Positions 23,643 to 31,874 of a DNA stretch of 64,000 nucleotides are shown piece by piece; position 1 is the stretch's first letter, and each line of letters opens with the position of its first letter. The notes beneath the pieces were generated by a model that had not been told where the DNA came from, searched no databases, and saw nothing but the letters and a program-made list of their open reading frames with translations. This DNA is from Hymenobacter norwichensis DSM 15439. GTDB lineage: Bacteria; Bacteroidota; Bacteroidia; Cytophagales; Hymenobacteraceae. The stretch lies in NCBI RefSeq assembly GCF_000420705.1, contig NZ_ATVL01000006.1, positions 434,001-498,000 of the forward strand. The letters are read 5' to 3'. The position numbers and the translations under genes were made by a program.

Positions 23643-26240
23643 ATGAAATATTCGCTTCTCGGCGTTTTAAGTCTTGTTCTTGTGTGCCAGTTGGAAGCAG
23701 CAGCTCAGGCGGTTAAGTCGAGCAAGTCAGCAACCAATAAAGCTGCTCACAAGAAAACGCCAGCAGCCAGTGAGTCAGTTTCAGCCTCGCCTGCTCCCGC
23801 CTCTATAGTTGTACCATCCTGGCTGCCACCAACCAACCCGGTGCAGCCAGCCGCTACCATTGTTCACGATTTACTTGATACCAAGCTTGATGTTCGGCTG
23901 GACTGGAGCCGGCAGTGGTTACTTGGCACGGCCACGCTCACATTGCGGCCCCATTTCTACCCTCAGAATCAGGTAGTGCTTGATGCCAAAGGGTTTGACG
24001 TAAAATCGGTACGCTTGGTAACTGGCACCAAAGAGAAGAATCTCAACTTTACCTACGATAAAAAGAAGCTAACCGTCACGCTTGACCGGCAGTACAGTCG
24101 AGCTGAGCCCTACCAAGTACGTGTGCAATACACGGCTAAACCCAATGAATTAGAGGCAGGGGGGAGTGCTGCTATTACCGGGGACAAAGGATTGTATTTC
24201 ATCAATCCTATGGGCACCGATAAGACCAAGCCGCGTCAGGTTTGGACGCAAGGTGAAACCGAGGGCAGTTCGTGCTGGTTTCCGACCATCGACAAGCCTA
24301 ACCAGCGCATGACGCAGGAAATTAGCCTGACGGTGGAGGCCAATTTGAAAACGTTGTCCAATGGCTTGTTGGTTGGCTCCAAGAAAAACAGCGACGGTAC
24401 CCGCACCGATACTTGGAAACAAAGCCTGCCACATGCTCCCTATTTGACCATGCTAGCTGCCGGCGACTTTGCTGTAATAAGCGATTCGTGGCGTGGTAAA
24501 GCGGTTGATTATTACGTTGATCCGAAATTCGCTGGTACTGCTAAAGCAGTTTTCGGTAATACGCCGGAAATGTTGACCTTCTTTTCGCAGAAGCTTGGCG
24601 TTGATTTTCCGTGGGAGAAGTACAGCCAAGTAGCCGTTCACGACTTTGTGTCGGGAGCTATGGAAAACACTACGGCCGTCACATTCGAGCAAAGCATTGT
24701 GCAGTTTACTGCCCGTGAGCTACTCGATGTGGGCTACGAGCCTGAATCCACGGTAGCGCACGAGCTGTTTCACCATTGGTTCGGCGACTATGTCACAACT
24801 GAATCATGGGCGAATCTGCCCCTTAATGAATCCTTTGCTGACTATTCTGAATTGCTATGGGCCGAGTATAAGTACGGGGCCGATGCCGCTGCTTTGGTGC
24901 AGCAGGAAAAGATGAACCGCTACCTAGAAGAGGCGCAAAGCAAACGGGAGCCGCTCATTCGCTATCACTATGCCCAGAACGAAGATATGTTCGACCGGCA
25001 TTCCTACGACAAAGGCGGCCGGGTGCTGCACATGTTGCGCAAGTACGTCGGCGATGATGCTTTCTTCACTGCGCTGAACCGATATCTGACGCACAACAAG
25101 CTCTCAAGCACCGAGCTTTCCAAACTCCGCCTGGCTTTCGAGGAAACCACCGGCGAAGATTTGATGTGGTTTTTCGACCAGTGGTTTTTGCAGCGGGGAC
25201 ACCCCGAGTTGAAGATAACGCATAGTTATGCTGGCAACCAAGTGAGCTTGCGCGTTCAGCAACTCCAGGATTCTACATTCACGCCTATCTACCGCCTGCC
25301 CGTTACAGTTACCACTTGGGTTAATAATCAGCCAACCGACCACCGCATTGTCGTCACGAAAGCCGACCAGACGTTCCGGTTACCGGCCAATCAGCGACCC
25401 AGCCTCGTCAAATTCGATAATGAAGCCCAACTGCTAGGGCAGATAGAAGAGGAGCGGAGCCAAGATGAACTGCTCTACCAGTTCAGCCACGCCCGCAGTT
25501 ATCTACAGAAATACGAGGCCATCGACCAACTCCGAAGCAAAAACTCGGATCTGACAGTAAGCGCAATGCTACGCAATGCTCTGGATGATAAGTTCTGGGC
25601 TGTTCGTTTGGCGGCCGTGCAAGCTTTGCGTCGCTACAAGGGAGCCGAAGGTAATGCCGTGCGCAAAGAGCTTCAGCGAGTAGCCACCACCGACAAGAAC
25701 AATCAAGTGCGTGCCACTACCATAACCACACTGTCCGCCTTCAACAATGAAGACTACGGTGCTATTTATACCGCCGCGCTATCCGATAGTTCCTACCATG
25801 TAACTAGTGCAGCCATACAGGCACTGGCTAAGTCACCTACTCCTGATTCCCGTGAGCGTATCAATGCGTTGCAGGAAACAAAGAGTCGTGAAGTCTTAAG
25901 TGCGCTATCTGCCTATTACTCCCTCAATGGCAACTCAATCGAACAATACCAGTGGTTTCTACGCCGCCTACCCGATGTGAGTGAAGCGGATTTGTATCAG
26001 TCGTATCTGCCTAACTTTGCCACTTTCATGCTACGTATTCCGGTTGTGGAGCGAGATAAAGGCGTCCAGAAGCTAGAAAGCTTAGCGCGTACTAGTCCGC
26101 GCAATTATGTACGGCTGGGTGCCTACCGGGGGCTGAACATCTTAGCACCCAGCATGCCTACTCTAAAAGCCACAATGCAAGATATCCGTAGCAAGGAAAA
26201 GGACGAGCAAGTAAAAGCATACTATGCCCTCATGCAGTAG
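23643..26240 (+). CDS. M1-family zinc aminopeptidase with C-terminal HEAT repeats
   Basis: The 865-residue product starts at the ATG at 23643 and has a signal peptide (MKYSLLGVLSLVLVCQLEAAAQA). A Lys/Ala/Ser/Pro-rich linker precedes the M1 catalytic region with GAMEN (SGAMENTTAVTF) and the zinc site H-E-x2-H-x18-E (His373, Glu374, His377, Glu396). Residues 600-860 show repeated helical units (WAVRLAAVQALRRYKG) typical of HEAT repeats. It should trim N-terminal residues from peptides in the periplasm or outside. It is monocistronic and divergent from the BCCP gene. Confidence 0.94.
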   Translation: MKYSLLGVLSLVLVCQLEAAAQAVKSSKSATNKAAHKKTPAASESVSASPAPASIVVPSWLPPTNPVQPAATIVHDLLDTKLDVRLDWSRQWLLGTATLTLRPHFYPQNQVVLDAKGFDVKSVRLVTGTKEKNLNFTYDKKKLTVTLDRQYSRAEPYQVRVQYTAKPNELEAGGSAAITGDKGLYFINPMGTDKTKPRQVWTQGETEGSSCWFPTIDKPNQRMTQEISLTVEANLKTLSNGLLVGSKKNSDGTRTDTWKQSLPHAPYLTMLAAGDFAVISDSWRGKAVDYYVDPKFAGTAKAVFGNTPEMLTFFSQKLGVDFPWEKYSQVAVHDFVSGAMENTTAVTFEQSIVQFTARELLDVGYEPESTVAHELFHHWFGDYVTTESWANLPLNESFADYSELLWAEYKYGADAAALVQQEKMNRYLEEAQSKREPLIRYHYAQNEDMFDRHSYDKGGRVLHMLRKYVGDDAFFTALNRYLTHNKLSSTELSKLRLAFEETTGEDLMWFFDQWFLQRGHPELKITHSYAGNQVSLRVQQLQDSTFTPIYRLPVTVTTWVNNQPTDHRIVVTKADQTFRLPANQRPSLVKFDNEAQLLGQIEEERSQDELLYQFSHARSYLQKYEAIDQLRSKNSDLTVSAMLRNALDDKFWAVRLAAVQALRRYKGAEGNAVRKELQRVATTDKNNQVRATTITTLSAFNNEDYGAIYTAALSDSSYHVTSAAIQALAKSPTPDSRERINALQETKSREVLSALSAYYSLNGNSIEQYQWFLRRLPDVSEADLYQSYLPNFATFMLRIPVVERDKGVQKLESLARTSPRNYVRLGAYRGLNILAPSMPTLKATMQDIRSKEKDEQVKAYYALMQ

Positions 26241-26379
26241 TCAGATGAAAAATATTTTATAGTGGCAGTTGGCGCCTTTCAATGGCTTTGGGATAATGTA
26301 ATCAGTGAGTTAGCTGGTGTGCGAATAATGGAGCAGTCAGGATATCCAAAAAAAAGTAAGCTGTTTTTGAAGCGGGCGC

Positions 26380-26409
26380 TTGACTTACATCATAAAGCCA
26401 CTAATTTTG
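26380..26409 (+). promoter_or_regulatory. Promoter of the tRNA-tuf cluster (TTG, 19 bases, TAATTTTG)
   Basis: TTG at 26380-26382 and TAATTTTG at 26402-26409 are separated by 19 bases. It lies 82 bases before tRNA-Tyr. The remaining sequence from 26241 to 26491 holds no recognisable gene. Confidence 0.6.
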
Positions 26410-26491
26410 CAACTCAATTTAACAACCTGGCTAAGTAGCCGAACTTGTTGAAGCGAGAATATTCAAAGCAAATGGCTGTGAATAAATGCTT

Positions 26492-26574
26492 GGGGGGGTT
26501 CCAGAGCGGCCAAATGGGACAGACTGTAACTCTGTTAGCGTAAGCTTTCGAAGGTTCGAATCCTTCTCCCCCCA
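26492..26574 (+). tRNA. tRNA-Tyr (GTA)
   Basis: A full cloverleaf with a long variable arm, as expected of a class II tRNA. The acceptor is seven Gs pairing with TCCCCCC, the anticodon loop reads CTGTAAC with anticodon GTA, and the T arm has GGTTCGAATCC. CCA is not encoded. Confidence 0.95.
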
Positions 26575-26647
26575 CAAGCAACCAACTGAACAGCCAGCAG
26601 GCGACAACCATTTTGGTTGTCTATGTTAAGCATTGGTTGATATATAT

Positions 26648-26720
26648 GCGGGAGTAGCTCAGTTGGTAGAGCGGCAGCCTTCCAAGCTGCAGGTCGCGGG
26701 TTCGAACCTCGTCTCCCGCT
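26648..26720 (+). tRNA. tRNA-Gly (TCC)
   Basis: A cloverleaf with acceptor GCGGGAG/CTCCCGC, D arm AGCTCAGTTGGTAGAGC, anticodon TCC within CTTCCAA, and T loop TTCGAAC. CCA is not encoded. Confidence 0.95.
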
Positions 26721-26780
26721 CAGTGCAACTAGTTGTAAACTGTGTGACATTCGTTGTAGCTTTGCAGAAATAAAATATAA

Positions 26781-26852
<72 letters not shown>

Positions 26853-27024
26853 CAGAATTACGAGTGCCACCAGAACAATAGCATTGCTTTTGGTGGGATC
26901 TATGAGACAAGTAAAGCGACGTGCAATCCTTATTTAACGGAGCTGCGTTTCGCTTTCTTGTAGTATAGCCGAGTCACGTTTTTCTGCCTACTTTACTTTA
27001 AAGTTCTTTTTTAATCTCATTACA

Positions 27025-28215
27025 ATGGCCAAAGAAAATTTTGATCGTTCCAAGCCGCACGTGAACATCGGTACGATCGGGCACGTCGACCACGGCAAAA
27101 CCACCCTGACTGCTGCTATCACCACGGTATTGGCGGGCAAAGGTTTGGCTGCTAAGCGTGACTTCTCGTCGATCGATAACGCTCCCGAAGAAAAAGAGCG
27201 TGGTATCACGATCAACACGGCTCACGTAGAATACGCTACTGCTAATCGCCACTATGCTCACGTTGACTGTCCTGGTCACGCTGACTATGTGAAAAACATG
27301 GTAACTGGTGCTGCTCAGATGGATGGCGCTATCCTTGTAGTAGCTGCTACTGACGGCCCAATGCCTCAGACTCGTGAGCACATCCTGCTTGCCCGTCAGG
27401 TAGGTGTACCTCAGCTCGTTGTGTTCATGAACAAAGTGGACATGGTGGACGATCCAGAACTGCTCGAGTTGGTAGAGATGGAAATCCGCGAGTTGCTTTC
27501 TTTCTACGATTTTGATGGCGACAACATTCCAGTTATCCAGGGTTCTGCCCTAGGTGGTTTGAACGGTGATGCTAACTGGGTTCCTAAGATCGAGGAACTG
27601 ATGGATGCTGTTGACAGCTTCATTCCAATTCCTGCTCGTTTGACCGACCTGCCCTTCCTGATGCCAGTAGAGGACGTATTCTCTATCACTGGTCGTGGTA
27701 CTGTTGCTACCGGTCGTATCGAGCGTGGTATCATCAACTCGGGTGAGCAAGTTGACATCTTGGGTATGGGCGCTGTCGCCGGCCTGAAGTCGACCGTGAC
27801 CGGTGTTGAGATGTTCCGCAAGATTCTTGACCGTGGTGAAGCTGGTGACAACGTAGGTCTGTTGCTCCGTGGTATTGAAAAAGAAGCCATCCGTCGTGGT
27901 ATGGTTATCTGCAAACCAGGTTCGGTAACTCCTCACCAAAAGTTCAAGGCTGAAGTGTACGTTCTCTCGAAAGAGGAGGGTGGCCGTCACACGCCGTTCT
28001 TCAACAACTACCGTCCACAGTTTTACCTGCGTACCACCGACGTTACTGGCATCATCACTTTGGGTGAAGGTGTAGAAATGGTAATGCCTGGTGACAACGT
28101 TACCATCACTGTTGAGTTGATCAACAAAGTGGCAATGGAAAAAGGTCTGCGTTTCGCTATCCGCGAAGGTGGACGTACAGTAGGGGCTGGTCAGGTTACT
28201 GAAATCCTCGACTAA
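27025..28215 (+). CDS. tuf: Elongation factor Tu
   Basis: The 396-residue product delivers aminoacyl-tRNA to the ribosome. The G1 motif GHVDHGKT (residues 19-26), the G3 DCPGH and the G4 NKVD are intact, as is the beta-barrel domain with GTGRIERG-like sequence. Codons ending in T (GGT, CGT, GCT) are much favoured, unlike the metabolic genes upstream, which fits very high expression. It lies after three tRNA genes and before tRNA-Trp, the order usual in this phylum. A strong terminator follows. Confidence 0.98.
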   Translation: MAKENFDRSKPHVNIGTIGHVDHGKTTLTAAITTVLAGKGLAAKRDFSSIDNAPEEKERGITINTAHVEYATANRHYAHVDCPGHADYVKNMVTGAAQMDGAILVVAATDGPMPQTREHILLARQVGVPQLVVFMNKVDMVDDPELLELVEMEIRELLSFYDFDGDNIPVIQGSALGGLNGDANWVPKIEELMDAVDSFIPIPARLTDLPFLMPVEDVFSITGRGTVATGRIERGIINSGEQVDILGMGAVAGLKSTVTGVEMFRKILDRGEAGDNVGLLLRGIEKEAIRRGMVICKPGSVTPHQKFKAEVYVLSKEEGGRHTPFFNNYRPQFYLRTTDVTGIITLGEGVEMVMPGDNVTITVELINKVAMEKGLRFAIREGGRTVGAGQVTEILD

Positions 28216-28233
28216 TTTTTGCTAGAACAATAC

Positions 28234-28265
28234 AATCCGTCTCCGATTTTTTTCGGAGACGGATT
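28234..28265 (+). terminator. Terminator of tuf
   Basis: AATCCGTCTCCGA (28234-28246) pairs perfectly with TCGGAGACGGATT (28253-28265), followed by TGTTTTG. Its 3' arm overlaps the -33 of the next promoter. Confidence 0.85.
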
Positions 28266-28294
28266 TGTTTTGTCTAAGTAGTTCAGTACATTTG
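28264..28294 (+). promoter_or_regulatory. Promoter of tRNA-Trp-secE-nusG (TTTG, 19 bases, TACATTTG)
   Basis: TTTG at 28264-28267 and TACATTTG at 28287-28294 match consensus with a 19-base spacer. The -33 lies in the 3' end of the tuf terminator. Confidence 0.8.
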
Positions 28295-28332
28295 CAGTCC
28301 CAATCCCACAGAGGTGGGAAGAGGATAAATAC

Positions 28333-28403
28333 ACGAGTGTAGTTCAAGGGTAGAATAGAGGTCTCCAAAACCTTTGATGGGAGTTCGAATCTCTCCACTC
28401 GTG
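28333..28403 (+). tRNA. tRNA-Trp (CCA)
   Basis: A cloverleaf with acceptor ACGAGTG/CACTCGT, anticodon CCA within CTCCAAA, and T loop TTCGAAT. It sits between tuf and secE as in many bacteria and probably shares their transcript. The 3' CCA is not encoded. Confidence 0.95.
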
Positions 28404-28466
28404 CTTTAAGCAAAGCAGGTCAAGCCTAGCTTCATGTAATCAAAGCCAGCCCATAGGCGACGCACA

Positions 28467-28661
28467 ATGAGCAAGCTAACTAAGTACTTCCGCGATACAA
28501 CTGAAGAAATGCGTTACAAGGTAACGTGGCCTTCTTTTGAGGAGCTGCAGAAAAGCGCCGGTTTGGTGCTGATCGGTTCATTAGTTTTTGCTGCTGTTGT
28601 AGGCCTAATGGACGTAATTTTCAAAACCGGTTTGGAGGCGTTCTACAATTCCTTCCGTTAA
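28467..28661 (+). CDS. secE: Preprotein translocase subunit SecE
   Basis: The 64-residue product is the short SecE form with one membrane helix (residues 32-55; LVLIGSLVFAAVVGLMDVIF) and a conserved amphipathic segment (EEMRYKVTWPSFEELQKS). It holds SecY together in the inner-membrane translocon. nusG starts 11 bases downstream. Confidence 0.95.
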   Translation: MSKLTKYFRDTTEEMRYKVTWPSFEELQKSAGLVLIGSLVFAAVVGLMDVIFKTGLEAFYNSFR

Positions 28662-28672
28662 TCGGTCCGCAG

Positions 28673-29233
28673 ATGGGAGAGTTGAAATGGTACGTGGTTC
28701 GCTCAGTTAGCGGACAAGAGAAAAAGGCCAAGACCTATCTCGAAACTGAAATTGGTCGGCACGGTCTTTCTGACCTGATGCCACAAGTGCTGATTCCAGC
28801 AGAGAAAGTGTATGAAATGAGGAACGGCAAAAAGCGGGTACGTGAGCGTAACTTCTTTCCCGGCTATATCCTGATCCATGCTGATCTTTCACATGGTGAA
28901 GTGGACCACATCATCACTAGTACGCCTGGTATTCTAGGTTTTCTAAGTGATAAAGAAGGAAAGACTGCTAATACGAAGCCTGTTCCACTGCGCTTAGCTG
29001 AAGTAAACCGCATCCTCGGCATAGTAGATGAGACAGAAGAGGAAACCGCGACACTGGAAACTCCTTTTGTAGTAGGTGAACTAGTAAAAGTGGTGGATGG
29101 TGCCTTTAGCGGCTTCTCCGGCAATGTGTCAGAGGTATTCGAGGAGCGTAAGAAGCTCAACGTAATTGTGAAAATATTCGGCCGTAGCACTCCAATGGAG
29201 CTAAGCTATACCCAGGTTGAAAAAGAGTCATAA
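28673..29233 (+). CDS. nusG: Transcription termination/antitermination factor NusG
   Basis: The 186-residue product has the NGN domain (KWYVVRSVSGQEKKAKTYLE, then FFPGYILI) and a C-terminal KOW domain (GELVKVVDGAFSGFSGNVSEV). It binds RNA polymerase and links it to Rho or the leading ribosome. Full length. A palindromic repeat starts 17 bases after its stop codon, before rplK. Confidence 0.97.
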   Translation: MGELKWYVVRSVSGQEKKAKTYLETEIGRHGLSDLMPQVLIPAEKVYEMRNGKKRVRERNFFPGYILIHADLSHGEVDHIITSTPGILGFLSDKEGKTANTKPVPLRLAEVNRILGIVDETEEETATLETPFVVGELVKVVDGAFSGFSGNVSEVFEERKKLNVIVKIFGRSTPMELSYTQVEKES

Positions 29234-29250
29234 CTGAGAATTTCAGATCG

Positions 29251-29297
29251 GAGAGCTTAGAACTCGGACCAACGTAACGTCCAAGTTCTAAGCTCTC
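29251..29297. repeat. Heptamer-built palindrome between nusG and rplK
   Basis: The arms 29251-29268 and 29280-29297 pair over 18 bp with one mismatch (outer GAGAGCTTAGAAC). The right arm read on the minus strand, with its flank, breaks into 7-base words AACTTAG, AGTTGAG, AGCTTAG, AACTTGG. A possible L1/L11 leader may occupy 29310-29426, but I cannot fold it with confidence. Confidence 0.75.
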
Positions 29298-29426
29298 AAC
29301 TCTAAGTTTCAGACAAGAAAACGTCGTCGGTTATCGACTCCGGACCGACGGGGCTTCCACTCGGAGTTATTAAAAAACTGAGGATGATGCGGGTTACGTC
29401 GCTGACTCCAAAGCCTTACAAACCAA

Positions 29427-29870
29427 ATGGCCAAGGAAATTAGAGGTTATCTGAAGCTTCAGATAAAGGGAGGTGCCGCGAACCCCGCGCCGCCGGTTGG
29501 ACCTGCACTTGGTAGCAAAGGCCTTAACATCATGGAGTTCTGCAAGCAGTTCAATGCTCGCACCCAAGATAAGGCCGGCCAAGTTTGTCCTGTACTCATC
29601 ACCATGTACACCGACAAGTCGTTCGACTTCGTTGTGAAAACTCCTCCGGTGCCAGTTCTCCTCATGGAGGCTGCTAAGCTCCAGAGTGGTTCGAAAGAGC
29701 CCAACCGTAATAAGGTTGGTTCGGTATCATGGGACCAGGTGCGCACCATCGCTGAAACGAAGATGCCAGACCTGAACGCTTTCAAAGTGGAGTCCGCAAT
29801 GTTGCAAGTAGCCGGTACGGCTCGCAGTATGGGCATCACTGTGTCGGGCACTTCTCCTTTTGCTGAATAA
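29427..29870 (+). CDS. rplK: 50S ribosomal protein L11
   Basis: The 147-residue product is the GTPase-centre protein L11. The Pro-rich N-terminal [22 protein letters not shown] and the C-terminal rRNA-binding GTARSMGI are present. Full length. It begins a group that continues with rplA 17 bases later. Confidence 0.97.
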   Translation: MAKEIRGYLKLQIKGGAANPAPPVGPALGSKGLNIMEFCKQFNARTQDKAGQVCPVLITMYTDKSFDFVVKTPPVPVLLMEAAKLQSGSKEPNRNKVGSVSWDQVRTIAETKMPDLNAFKVESAMLQVAGTARSMGITVSGTSPFAE

Positions 29871-29887
29871 TTAACGACGGAGAAGAC

Positions 29888-30583
29888 ATGGCACAAGTAA
29901 GCAAAAAACGCAAGGAAGCCCTTGCTAAGCACGATCTAACTCAGGTTCGTAACCTAGTAGAAGCGGCCAAAGTGGTAAAGGACATTACCTATACCAAATT
30001 CGACGCTTCTGTAGATATCGACGTTCGTCTGGGTGTTGATCCTCGCAAAGCCGACCAGATGGTACGTGGAGTAGCTACGTTGCCCCACGGTACTGGCAAA
30101 ACCGTTCGTGTATTGGCCCTCGTGACTCCTGACAAGGAAGCCGAAGCTACTGCTGCCGGTGCTGACTATGTTGGGTTGGACGACTACATCTCGAAAATCG
30201 AGAAGGGCTGGACAGACATCGACGTAATCATCACTATGCCATCTGTGATGGCAAAGGTTGGTCGTTTGGGTCGGGTACTGGGTCCTCGTGGCCTGATGCC
30301 AAACCCGAAGTCGGGTACCGTAACTACGGACGTAGCCAAAGCGGTGCAAGAAGTGAAAGCTGGTAAAATTGACTTTAAAGTTGACAAAACAGGTATCATT
30401 CACTGCTCGGTAGGCAAAGTGTCTTTCGATGAGCAGAAGCTCGCTGAAAACGCTATTGAAGTAATTCAGACGCTGACCCGTTTGAAGCCTTCTTCGTCTA
30501 AGGGTACGTACATTAAGAGCATCACGCTTTCGAGCACGATGAGCCCTGCCGTTCCGGTTGACACGCAAGTAACTTCCGCTTAA
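29888..30583 (+). CDS. rplA: 50S ribosomal protein L1
   Basis: The 231-residue product forms the L1 stalk at the E site. The signatures [14 protein letters not shown] and [18 protein letters not shown] are intact. In many bacteria L1 represses its own operon by binding a leader before rplK. rplJ starts 19 bases downstream, so a separate L10 leader has no room. Confidence 0.97.
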   Translation: MAQVSKKRKEALAKHDLTQVRNLVEAAKVVKDITYTKFDASVDIDVRLGVDPRKADQMVRGVATLPHGTGKTVRVLALVTPDKEAEATAAGADYVGLDDYISKIEKGWTDIDVIITMPSVMAKVGRLGRVLGPRGLMPNPKSGTVTTDVAKAVQEVKAGKIDFKVDKTGIIHCSVGKVSFDEQKLAENAIEVIQTLTRLKPSSSKGTYIKSITLSSTMSPAVPVDTQVTSA

Positions 30584-30602
30584 GTAAAACCAACACGACG
30601 AT

Positions 30603-31157
30603 ATGAACCGGGAAGAAAAACAAGCCCTAGTCGACGAGTTGAGCGAGAAGTTTCAATCGCACAACGCGTTCTACATTGCCGATGCTTCGGGAATGTCGGT
30701 GGCGAAAATCAACGAATTTCGTCGCCTGTGCTTCAACCGTGGGTTGGAGTACAAGGTGTACAAAAATACCTTTATCCGTAAGGCCCTCGACACCCTGGGT
30801 GGCGACACGGCTGAAATGGATGCTGCACTGGCTGGCCAGTCGGGCGTACTGTTCTCGAAAGAGTCAGGTTCGGCCCCTGCTAAGTTGCTGAAGGATTTCT
30901 ACAAGGCGCAGAACTACGGCAAAAACGCTGTTCCAAAGCCTGCATTGAAAGGTGCTTACATTGATGCTAGCATCTATGTAGGAGCTAATCAACTGGATAC
31001 ACTCAGCACCATCAAAGGCAAGCAAGAGCTTATTGGCGATGTTATCGGCTTGCTGCAGTCGCCTGCCAAGAATGTTATCTCTGCTCTGTCGAGCGGCGGG
31101 AGTAAACTGGCTGGTATCCTCAAAACGCTTTCCGAAAAAGAAGAGGTTGCAGGCTAA
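30603..31157 (+). CDS. rplJ: 50S ribosomal protein L10
   Basis: The 184-residue product anchors the L7/L12 stalk through its C-terminal helix. The N-terminal NREEKQALVDELSEKF and the NTFIRKAL stretch fit the family. It is slightly long at its C-terminus (KTLSEKEEVAG). rplL follows after 69 bases. Confidence 0.96.
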   Translation: MNREEKQALVDELSEKFQSHNAFYIADASGMSVAKINEFRRLCFNRGLEYKVYKNTFIRKALDTLGGDTAEMDAALAGQSGVLFSKESGSAPAKLLKDFYKAQNYGKNAVPKPALKGAYIDASIYVGANQLDTLSTIKGKQELIGDVIGLLQSPAKNVISALSSGGSKLAGILKTLSEKEEVAG

Positions 31158-31226
31158 CCGCTGCTCATCTTTTTCACGCATACAATTCAAAAGTTCAACA
31201 ACCCCCTTTTTTAACAATCTACAGAA

Positions 31227-31604
31227 ATGGCAGATTTGAAAGCATTCGCCGAGCAGCTCGTTAGCCTGACGGTAAAAGAAGTAAACGAGTTGGCTACCAT
31301 CTTGAAGGATGAGTACGGCATTGAGCCAGCTGCTGCTGCTCCCGTAATGGTTGCTGGTGGTGGCGCTGCTGCTGCTGATGCTCCAGAAGAGAAGACTTCG
31401 TTCGACGTAATCTTAAAAGCTGCGGGTAGCGCTAAACTGGCTGTTGTTAAGCTGGTGAAAGACCTGACCGGCCTTGGCTTGAAAGAAGCTAAAGAACTAG
31501 TTGACGGTGCCCCTAAGCCTTTGAAAGAAGGTGTTACCAAAGACGAAGCTGAGTCGCTGAAGAAGCAGCTGGAAGAAGCTGGTGCTGAAGTAGAGGTTAA
31601 GTAA
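31227..31604 (+). CDS. rplL: 50S ribosomal protein L7/L12
   Basis: The 125-residue product forms the flexible stalk that recruits translational GTPases. The N-terminal dimer domain, an Ala/Gly-rich hinge ([13 protein letters not shown]) and the C-terminal domain with [20 protein letters not shown] are all present. Two hairpins between this gene and rpoB probably reduce transcription of rpoB relative to the stalk genes. Confidence 0.97.
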   Translation: MADLKAFAEQLVSLTVKEVNELATILKDEYGIEPAAAAPVMVAGGGAAAADAPEEKTSFDVILKAAGSAKLAVVKLVKDLTGLGLKEAKELVDGAPKPLKEGVTKDEAESLKKQLEEAGAEVEVK

Positions 31605-31640
31605 TTACTCTGCAACGCCGCTTTTAACCGACAAATAAGG

Positions 31641-31672
31641 AGAGGCCTGGCAACTAAGCCAGGTCTTTTCCT
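31641..31672 (+). terminator. Partial terminator/attenuator 1 between rplL and rpoB
   Basis: GGCCTGGC pairs with GCCAGGTC around a 6-base loop, extended by A-T and G-T pairs into a T-rich 3' arm. It lies 36 bases after the rplL stop. Confidence 0.6.
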
Positions 31673-31710
31673 GTTTGTAGGCAACAAACTATACTGAAGT
31701 TCGTTTGCAC

Positions 31711-31728
31711 GCCGCTTTGCGGCTTTTT
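31711..31728 (+). terminator. Attenuator 2 before rpoB
   Basis: GCCGC-TTT-GCGGC is followed directly by TTTTT, a classical short intrinsic terminator form. It lies 147 bases before the rpoB start. Confidence 0.6.
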
Positions 31729-31874
31729 GTGCCTACGGACCCTGATGCGTGAAGTTCTGCTTCGCGCTTCTGTGTATCGGCTAAGATAAGCTAACAAGCA
31801 GCTTGCCGATAATTTGTCACCATTTATTTGGTGAGTCAGTGCTTTCCCAGTGTCATTTCTTAACCCCACATACA

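Noticed and set aside
29310..29426. L1/L11 operon leader before rplK
   Set aside because: Expected by analogy, but I could not identify a convincing L1-binding helix by eye, so it is not listed as a feature.
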